From Anaerolineae bacterium (GTDB lineage: Bacteria; Chloroflexota; Anaerolineae; JAADDB01): a stretch of DNA of 37,688 nt. The stretch is from NCBI GenBank assembly GCA_015486845.1, contig WFQU01000103.1, positions 1-37,688 on the forward strand, read 5' to 3'. Of the stretch, positions 32,169-37,688 are shown piece after piece (position 1 is the first letter of the stretch; each line of letters begins with the position of its first letter). The notes under the pieces were generated by a model that was not told where the DNA came from, made no database searches, and saw only the letters and a list, made by a program, of their open reading frames with translations. The translations under genes and the position numbers were made by a program.

Positions 32169-34415
32169 ATGGACACGTTGCGCGGCATTGTTGAACGCAT
32201 AACCTATTATAACGAGGAAAATGGCTACACGGTAGCCCGGCTGGCCCTGGAAAGCGGCGGGGACCGCATAACCGTCGTCGGCAACCTGTTAGGATTGAAC
32301 ATAGGAGAAGCCATCGAAGTGACCGGCCGCTGGCGCAATCATCCCAAATTCGGCCGCCAGTTTCAAGCTGAACGGTTCAGCGTCACGATGCCCAATACGT
32401 TGGTGGGGCTGGAAAAATACCTCGGCTCCGGATTGATCAAAGGCATTGGCCCGAAAATGGCGCATCGCATTGTAGCGAAATTCGGGTTGCAAACCATTGA
32501 TGTCATTGAAACGCGACCGAAAAAACTGTTGGCCGTGTTAGGCATCGGCCCCAAGCGGGTGGCCATGGTCAAAGCTGCGTGGAACGCCCATCGTCAGATT
32601 AAAGAAGTGATGATCTTTTTGCAAGCGCGTGGTGTCAGCGCCGGTCTGGCCGTGAAAATATTCAAAGCTTATGGCAACGACGCCGTTCAGGTGGTGCAAA
32701 GTGATCCATACCGGTTGGCGCGGGAAGTTTACGGTATTGGCTTTATCACCGCTGACAAAATCGCCCAGGGCATGGGCATTCCAGTAGACGCCCCAGAACG
32801 GGTGGCGGCAGCGTTAGCTTATGTTTTGGGCCAACAAGCGAATCAGGGACATACTTATCTGCCGAGCTCGGCGCTGTTGCGAGAAGCAGCCCAATTGCTC
32901 GCTTTACCGGAGGAAAAGATACACCCCGCCTTGGATCTGTTGACCGAACAGGGCGAAATTCGCCGCCAACCATTACCCGGGGCGGAAACAGCGCCGGCCA
33001 ACCAGGTTGCCGAGGAAGAAGCGGTCTACCTGACGCCGTTTTATTACGGCGAAATTGGCGTCACCAACCGGCTACAACGGTTGCTGCAAGTGGCTCGGGA
33101 ACAAGCTGCGCATTCTCCTTTTCGCACTTTCCAAGATGAAGACTGGTCAGCGTCGTTCACGACTTGGGAAACGAAAACCGGCCTACATTTGAGCCGCGAG
33201 CAACGGTTGGCAGTGTACACGCCGTTACAAGAACCAATTACCGTGCTGACTGGCGGCCCCGGCACCGGTAAGACCACGACACTGCGGGCGCTAATTCACT
33301 TTTTGGAAGCCAAAAACTTGCGTTATGCTTTGGCCACGCCGACCGGCCGGGCAGCGAAACGGGTCGGAGAAGCAACAGGACGACCGGCCAGCACGCTGCA
33401 CCGGCTCTTGGCTTTCTCACCACAGGACGGCACGTTCAAACATAACGAAGAAAATCCCCTGCCGGTGGATATGCTGGTCGTGGACGAAATCTCTATGCTG
33501 GACCTGCTCATGGCCAACCATTTACTGAAAGCGGTGCCGCCGGGCGCCCACTTGTTGTTGGTGGGCGATGCAGATCAGTTGCCGTCTGTGGGGGCGGGCA
33601 ATGTCCTGCAAGATATCATCGCCTCCGAAACAGTATCCGTGATCCGGCTGCAAAAGATTTTCCGACAAGCAGAAGGCAGTTACATTATCAGTAACGCCCA
33701 CCGCATCAACCAAGGACAAATGCCGGTGGTAGACGCTCAGCTTTCCCACGATTTCTTCTTTTTCAACGTGCCAGAACCGGAAGCAGCCGCGGCGATGGTG
33801 GTAGACTTAGTGAAGACACGCATCCCGGCCCGATTCGACTTGCCGCCGTCCGAGATCCAGGTGCTCAGTCCCATGCACCGTGGGTTCGCCGGCGTTGTGG
33901 CTTTGAACACGGCGTTACAAGCTGCTCTGAATCCGCCGGCACCGGGAAAGCCGGAATGGGCCAGCGGAGGACGCATTTACCGGTTGGGCGATCGGGTGAT
34001 GCAGATTCGTAATAATTACGACAAGAATATCTACAACGGCGATTGGGGAGAAATCGTGGCCCTGGACCGGATCAACCAGCGGCTGCAAGTGCGCATCGAC
34101 AACCGAATCGTGCCTTACGATATGCTGGATCTGGACGAGTTGGTGCACGCTTACGCTATCAGCATCCACAAAGCACAAGGATCGGAATACCCGGCCGTGG
34201 TCATTCCGCTATTGACCAGCCATTACCTGATGTTGCGCCGGAAATTGCTTTACACGGCCGTTAGCCGGGCCCGGCAGTTGGTAGTCATCGTGGGCAGTTG
34301 GCGAGCGCTACAGATCGCCATTCACAATGCGCAATCAGGGCAGCGCTACAGTGGCCTGGTCCAGAGGTTGCGGGAATCTATCCTGTATAGAAGCTCAACC
34401 TCTGCGAAAAGTTGA
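32169..34415 (+). CDS. recD2: RecD2-type ATP-dependent DNA helicase
   Basis: This superfamily 1B 5'-3' helicase has 748 residues from the ATG at 32169, with GGAG 8 nt upstream; earlier in-frame ATGs lack an RBS. It has an N-terminal OB-like region (RGIVERITYYNEENGYTVARL), helix-hairpin-helix motifs (LGIGPKRVAMVKAAW, YGIGFITADKIA), then the helicase core with Walker A LTGGPGTGKTTT, Walker B VVDEISMLD, motif LLLVGDADQLPSVGAGNVL and motif VI YTAVSRARQLVVIV. The family acts in replication fork and repair processes outside RecBCD. The last residues, after LRESIL, come from a repeat hairpin remnant that also supplies the stop codon, so the C-terminus may be altered from the ancestral one. Confidence 0.93.
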   Translation: MDTLRGIVERITYYNEENGYTVARLALESGGDRITVVGNLLGLNIGEAIEVTGRWRNHPKFGRQFQAERFSVTMPNTLVGLEKYLGSGLIKGIGPKMAHRIVAKFGLQTIDVIETRPKKLLAVLGIGPKRVAMVKAAWNAHRQIKEVMIFLQARGVSAGLAVKIFKAYGNDAVQVVQSDPYRLAREVYGIGFITADKIAQGMGIPVDAPERVAAALAYVLGQQANQGHTYLPSSALLREAAQLLALPEEKIHPALDLLTEQGEIRRQPLPGAETAPANQVAEEEAVYLTPFYYGEIGVTNRLQRLLQVAREQAAHSPFRTFQDEDWSASFTTWETKTGLHLSREQRLAVYTPLQEPITVLTGGPGTGKTTTLRALIHFLEAKNLRYALATPTGRAAKRVGEATGRPASTLHRLLAFSPQDGTFKHNEENPLPVDMLVVDEISMLDLLMANHLLKAVPPGAHLLLVGDADQLPSVGAGNVLQDIIASETVSVIRLQKIFRQAEGSYIISNAHRINQGQMPVVDAQLSHDFFFFNVPEPEAAAAMVVDLVKTRIPARFDLPPSEIQVLSPMHRGFAGVVALNTALQAALNPPAPGKPEWASGGRIYRLGDRVMQIRNNYDKNIYNGDWGEIVALDRINQRLQVRIDNRIVPYDMLDLDELVHAYAISIHKAQGSEYPAVVIPLLTSHYLMLRRKLLYTAVSRARQLVVIVGSWRALQIAIHNAQSGQRYSGLVQRLRESILYRSSTSAKS

Positions 34416-34417
34416 AC
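34388..34417 (+). repeat. Decayed 15-bp-stem hairpin of module B inside the recD2 end
   Basis: AGAAGCTCAACCTCT then GCGA and AAAGTTGAAC match the module B hairpin (AGAAGTTCAACTTCT loop GCG) at 27 of 30 positions. The TGA stop of recD2 (34413-34415) lies inside the right arm. The stem still pairs with mismatches. Confidence 0.65.
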
Positions 34418-34442
34418 GCCTACGTGGGAGATAAATGGCCAC

Positions 34443-36347
34443 TCATGCATTGTCCACCGCCGGGCTTGTGGCCCACTCTTCCATCAATTGTTCCAAACGG
34501 GTTTCAACGCGTTGATATTCGTCGCCTAAGCGTTGTACTTCGGATAGCTGTTGATTCTGGCCGGCCAACGAAATAGCCCCACCCAGTTCCTCCAAACGCG
34601 TCTCCAATCGCTGGATATGTTCTTCCAGTGCAGCGAAGCGGGCGGCCTGTTTCTCCTGTTCTTTGCGTTGCCGACGTAACAACTTGCGCGTTTCATGCTG
34701 CTGTGCACCCTGACGAGCCTGGCGCTGCGGCTTCGCCGCTACCAATAGTCGCTCCCGATCCGCTAAGTAAGCGTCATAACCGCCGCGACTCACGTGCAAG
34801 GCTTCTCTTTCGATCCACCAAACCCGTGTGGCTAAAGCTTGCACCAAGAAACGATCGTGGGAGACGAAAAGGATTGTACCGTCGAAAGCAGCTAAAACGT
34901 CTTGCAAGATTTCCTGCGAAGGCAAATCCAAATGATTCGTCGGCTCGTCTAGCAGGAGTAAATTCGCTTTTTTCAGGGCTAACTGCGCCAGGATAAGGCG
35001 ACTGCGCTGGCCACCACTGAGCGTTTTCACCGGCTGGAAAACATCGTCGCCGCGGAAAAGGAAGCGTCCCAGTAAGGAACGGGCTTGTTCCACCGGTACG
35101 TTTTGGACAGCGAGCAAGGCATCCAAAAGGGTCATCTCCGGGTCTAAATGGGCGTGCAATTGCGCCATGTAGCCAGGACGCACGCCGGCGCCCAGCCGGA
35201 TTGTGCCTTGCTGCGGCGATAGTTCTGCCAGAATCGTGCGCAAAAAGGTCGTCTTACCGCTGCCGTTGGCGCCGATAATGGCAATTCGCTCTCCTCGCAA
35301 GAGTTGCAAATCCGGAGCATGGAACAGCGGCGCTGCATCCGGGTAGCCAATGACTAAGTCATGGGTGCCCAGCACCATATCACCGCTGCGCTGCTTGGCC
35401 TGCAGGGTCAGGCGAATTTGTTGCTCTTCCCGGGGCCGGCTGATGGCTTCGTCGCGCCGGAAGCGCTCTAAACGGGTGCGACGCCCTTGCGCTTCCTTGG
35501 TGCGCTGGCCGGCTAAATTGCGCCGAATGAAATCCTCCGTCTGAGCAATATATTGTTGCTGCGCTTCCCAGCGCCGGCGACGCTCCGCTAATCGCGCCTG
35601 GCGCTGCTGCCGGTAGTGGCTGTAGTGGCCGCGATATAGCTCGATCTCGCCGAAGGCCAATTCCCAGATACGGTTCGTCACTTTGTCCAAAAAATAGCGG
35701 TCGTGCGAGGCGACAATCATTTCCCCGGCCCAGTTCAACAACGCCGATTCCAGCCATTCTAACGCCGCCAGGTCTAAATGGTTCGTCGGTTCGTCCAACA
35801 GGAGCAATTCCGGACGGGAGAGGAGCAGTTGCGCCAGATAGGCCCGAGTGCGCTGGCCGCCGCTGAATTGACGCAACGATTGTTGGAACTGCGCCTCGGT
35901 GAAACCTAAGCCATGCAGCACCCGACGGATTTCGATTTCATATTCGTATCCGCCGGCCAGACGAAACTTTTCTTCCAGATCGCCATAGCGCGCCAAACGC
36001 TCCTCCGAAACATCATCGCGACTCAGTTCCCCCATAAGGGCATGAAGTGTTGCTTCTTGCTGGCGTAATTGGGCAAACGGACGCAACATAGCTTGCCAAA
36101 GGGTCTCATCGCCAGGCTCCGGTGGATCCTGGGGCAAATAGCCAATACGCAAAGCGCGTTTGTGGCGGATCCGACCGCCACTCGATTGTTCCTCCCCCGC
36201 GATGATGCGCAATAGCGTCGTTTTCCCTTCGCCGTTGGGCCCCACTAAGCCAATGCGGTCCGATGCTTCCACACGAAAATTCAAGCGCTCCAATACATCC
36301 AAGGCGCCGTAGCTTTTGCTGATATCGATTCCAGTCAAAACAGACAT
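34443..36347 (-). CDS. ABC-F family ATP-binding protein
   Basis: This soluble tandem ABC ATPase of 634 residues acts on ribosomes in known family members. The first nucleotide-binding domain has Walker A GPNGEGKTT, signature FSGGQRTR and Walker B LLLLDEPTNHLD. An Arg-rich linker with RRRRWEAQQQYIAQTEDFIRRN (about 260-300) is the P-site tRNA interaction motif region. The second domain has GANGSGKTT, LSGGQRSR and LLLLDEPTNHLD. A charged C-terminal coiled coil (about 545-625) makes it Uup-like. GGAG lies 8 nt before the ATG. It converges with recD2. It could be a housekeeping translation factor; no resistance target is implied. Confidence 0.92.
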   Translation of the reverse strand: MSVLTGIDISKSYGALDVLERLNFRVEASDRIGLVGPNGEGKTTLLRIIAGEEQSSGGRIRHKRALRIGYLPQDPPEPGDETLWQAMLRPFAQLRQQEATLHALMGELSRDDVSEERLARYGDLEEKFRLAGGYEYEIEIRRVLHGLGFTEAQFQQSLRQFSGGQRTRAYLAQLLLSRPELLLLDEPTNHLDLAALEWLESALLNWAGEMIVASHDRYFLDKVTNRIWELAFGEIELYRGHYSHYRQQRQARLAERRRRWEAQQQYIAQTEDFIRRNLAGQRTKEAQGRRTRLERFRRDEAISRPREEQQIRLTLQAKQRSGDMVLGTHDLVIGYPDAAPLFHAPDLQLLRGERIAIIGANGSGKTTFLRTILAELSPQQGTIRLGAGVRPGYMAQLHAHLDPEMTLLDALLAVQNVPVEQARSLLGRFLFRGDDVFQPVKTLSGGQRSRLILAQLALKKANLLLLDEPTNHLDLPSQEILQDVLAAFDGTILFVSHDRFLVQALATRVWWIEREALHVSRGGYDAYLADRERLLVAAKPQRQARQGAQQHETRKLLRRQRKEQEKQAARFAALEEHIQRLETRLEELGGAISLAGQNQQLSEVQRLGDEYQRVETRLEQLMEEWATSPAVDNA

Positions 36348-36546
36348 CTATATTTCTCCATGGCCCCAAGTATAAAGCAATCGCCGACCAATGACCAAAG
36401 CCATGAGCCGAAAGATAAACTGGGAAGCAACTTACCAATAAAAAGGACGCCGGGGGAGAGAAGAAAAGGGATGGAAATAGACTTTCGGCTCGAACATCGC
36501 TACATACTGTGTTAAATTTAGAATAGCTATATTAAGACGACACGAT

Positions 36547-36575
36547 TTGACAATCTATAGAAGCATGATTATAAT
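36547..36575 (+). promoter_or_regulatory. Consensus sigma-70 promoter of the DtxR-like gene
   Basis: TTGACA (36547-36552) and TATAAT (36570-36575) are both perfect hexamers with an ideal 17-nt spacer. The transcription start would be about 36582, giving a short leader of about 33 nt before the ATG. Confidence 0.8.
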
Positions 36576-36591
36576 TTTAGCCATTACTAAA
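36576..36591 (+). promoter_or_regulatory. Candidate operator overlapping the start of transcription
   Basis: TTTAG (36576-36580) and CTAAA (36587-36591) form an inverted repeat with a 6-nt spacer, directly after the -10. DtxR/IdeR and MntR boxes are palindromes containing TTAGG-type half sites, so this could be an autoregulatory site, though it does not match the full consensus. Confidence 0.35.
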
Positions 36592-36614
36592 TCTATTTTT
36601 TTGGTATACAAAAC

Positions 36615-37280
36615 ATGACAGCGGTACACGAAGATTATTTACGCACAATCTATATGTTGATGCAACGCGATGAGCGCCCCACCACGACAGCCATTGCCGA
36701 ACAAATGGGTGTTTCGCCCGCGTCCGCAACGAATATGCTAAAGAAGTTGGCCGGGCTGGGGTTAGTAGACTACCACCCCTATCGTGGGGCCAAGTTATCC
36801 GTTGCAGGTGAGCGCATCGCCTTGGAGATTACCCGTCATCACCGGTTGTTAGAACTTTTTTGCAGCCAGGTGCTGGAAATGCCCTGGGATCAAGTAGATA
36901 AAGAGGCAGACCGGCTCGAACACGTCATCAGCGAAACGTTGGAAGAAGCTATTGCGCGCAAATTAGGCTATCCCAGCGTAGACCCGCATGGCGATCCCAT
37001 CCCGAACAAAGACTTGAGTATGCCGGAATCAGGTGGCATACCGCTCATAATGCTGCCAACCGGACATTGCGCCGACATCGTGCGAGTTTTAGCCCAAGAG
37101 CCAGAACACTTACGTTATTTAGGATCACTGAGACTTTACCCCGGCCGCCAACTTCGTATCATTCAAAAAGCACCATTCGACGGCCCACTGCTGCTTACCA
37201 TGGCCACCAACCAAGTCATGTTAGCTGCCGAGATGGCCGCGCAAATATTAGTGCAGGAAACAGCCTGTGCGGAAGGATAG
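36615..37280 (+). CDS. DtxR/MntR-family metal-dependent transcriptional repressor
   Basis: This 221-residue regulator has a winged-HTH (about 1-65; EDYLRTIYMLMQRDERPTTTAIAEQMGVSPASATNMLKKL), a dimerisation/metal domain (about 68-140; HHRLLELFCSQ, EADRLEHVISE, HGDPIP) and a C-terminal SH3-like FeoA domain (about 145-218). Metal-site residues include H76, E80, D99, E102 and H103. At the position of the DtxR/IdeR Cys102 it has D99, and D7 at the Met10 position, as in MntR, so Mn2+ sensing is more likely than Fe2+; this is an inference. No Mn or Fe transporter gene is adjacent in the window. It has its own perfect promoter but no clear RBS. Confidence 0.9.
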   Translation: MTAVHEDYLRTIYMLMQRDERPTTTAIAEQMGVSPASATNMLKKLAGLGLVDYHPYRGAKLSVAGERIALEITRHHRLLELFCSQVLEMPWDQVDKEADRLEHVISETLEEAIARKLGYPSVDPHGDPIPNKDLSMPESGGIPLIMLPTGHCADIVRVLAQEPEHLRYLGSLRLYPGRQLRIIQKAPFDGPLLLTMATNQVMLAAEMAAQILVQETACAEG

Positions 37281-37404
37281 TGTTCATTATAAGCTTATAG
37301 CACATAACCGAAACTATGAATAAGAATGCAGTGTGATTGCGGCCTACAACCGCTCCGATGGAGTCATCATTCACTACCAGAATTGAGGGCCGGGGGGGCA
37401 TTTA

Positions 37405-37688
37405 GCCCAGCGACTAAAAGTCACGGCAACATCTGCAAAATCGCCCTACGGCGATTAGCTTGCAACCTGCGCAGGCGTTGATCGGCGTTCTATTTCTCGG
37501 AGGAGAGGGTAGCCGAGGGCAATGCCCTCGGCCACCCCCCAGAGAAGTTTATTTTCAAGGGAGTTATCATGAGCCTACGGCACACCACAGCGGATGAAAA
37601 TCTACGGCTGGCGTCAAGCCTTTAGGTGGGTTGGTGGGTCTACCACCGGCTAAAGCCTCGATTCCGGTACGGCGGCAGGGTACGTCAA
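37405..37688 (+). repeat. Composite repeat A-D-E-B, cut by the window end
   Basis: Module A (GACTAAAAGTC, AATCGCC/GGCGATT, to about 37470), a short module D part (GCGTTGATCGGCGTTC), module E (CCGAGGGC 37513-37520 with GCCCTCGG 37524-37531), then TTTATTTTCAAGGGAG and the start of module B with GGTGG/CCACC. The rest of module B lies beyond the window. No gene follows the DtxR-like stop codon apart from the micro-ORF. Confidence 0.85.
37569..37625 (+). other. Repeat-embedded micro-ORF, copy 3 (18 codons)
   Basis: ATG to TAG encodes MSLRHTTADENLRLASSL, with GGGAG 5 nt upstream. It matches copy 2 at 17048 apart from two residues and three synonymous changes. Confidence 0.25.

Noticed and set aside
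1-37688. CRISPR array
   Set aside because: The repeats are dispersed, variable and hairpin-rich, without regular spacers or adjacent cas genes.
1-37688. tRNA or rRNA genes
   Set aside because: No cloverleaf with TTCGA-type T-loop or rRNA-like sequence was recognised on reading either strand; a covariance-model scan was not possible here.

Overview
The window looks like a chromosomal segment of a Chloroflexota bacterium (Anaerolineae/Caldilineae-like), probably a thermophile or from a sediment or bioreactor. This is inferred from gene content, since no rRNA or tRNA gene is visible. The main pointers are a secreted protein with a DUF11-like domain and a long Thr/Pro linker, a 7TM sensor with a C-terminal HTH-like output instead of a kinase, stand-alone B12-binding domain plus MeaB genes, a tungsten-enzyme-type radical SAM maturase with a MoaD-like partner, and many hairpin-rich intergenic repeats.

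Layout. 1-5.9 kb: repeat block, M24 peptidase, a 1207-residue secreted glycoside-hydrolase/propeller protein, and a membrane-anchored NucS/RecB-like nuclease. 5.9-10.5 kb (minus strand): an SLC13-type permease behind a 7TM sensor, a short TIR-flanked element, and a GNAT acetyltransferase. 10.5-11.3 kb: repeat cluster. 11.3-16.1 kb: the most unusual locus, an ECF-like sigma factor followed by an HMGL-family condensing enzyme, the large and small subunits of an isopropylmalate-isomerase/homoaconitase-like enzyme, and a YciO/YrdC-domain protein, packed with ATGA overlaps. 16.1-17.7 kb: response regulator and a second repeat cluster. 17.7-21.3 kb: unknown protein, Ycf45/SpoIIIAA-like R3H ATPase, thymidylate kinase and a PII-like cyclic-di-AMP receptor. 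21.7-24.3 kb: methylmalonyl-CoA mutase B12 subunit, MeaB and an AI-2E/PerM permease. 25.2-28.5 kb: a probable membrane/glycolipid group (DedA, GT4, MGDG-synthase-like GT28). 28.7-31.9 kb (minus strand): HisS, MoaD-like protein and radical SAM maturase. 32.1-37.3 kb: RecD2 helicase, ABC-F ATPase and a DtxR/MntR-type regulator with a consensus sigma-70 promoter.

The gene-free gaps hold a composite repeat family, here named modules A to E. Hairpins are conserved between copies, and two stems show paired compensatory changes. Three copies of module B carry an 18-codon micro-ORF behind a GGAG motif at the same 5-nt spacing. One copy abuts the ribosome-binding site of the M24 peptidase gene, one that of the B12-subunit gene, and a decayed copy supplies the last codons and stop of recD2. 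No CRISPR array, prophage, transposase gene, tRNA or rRNA was found.
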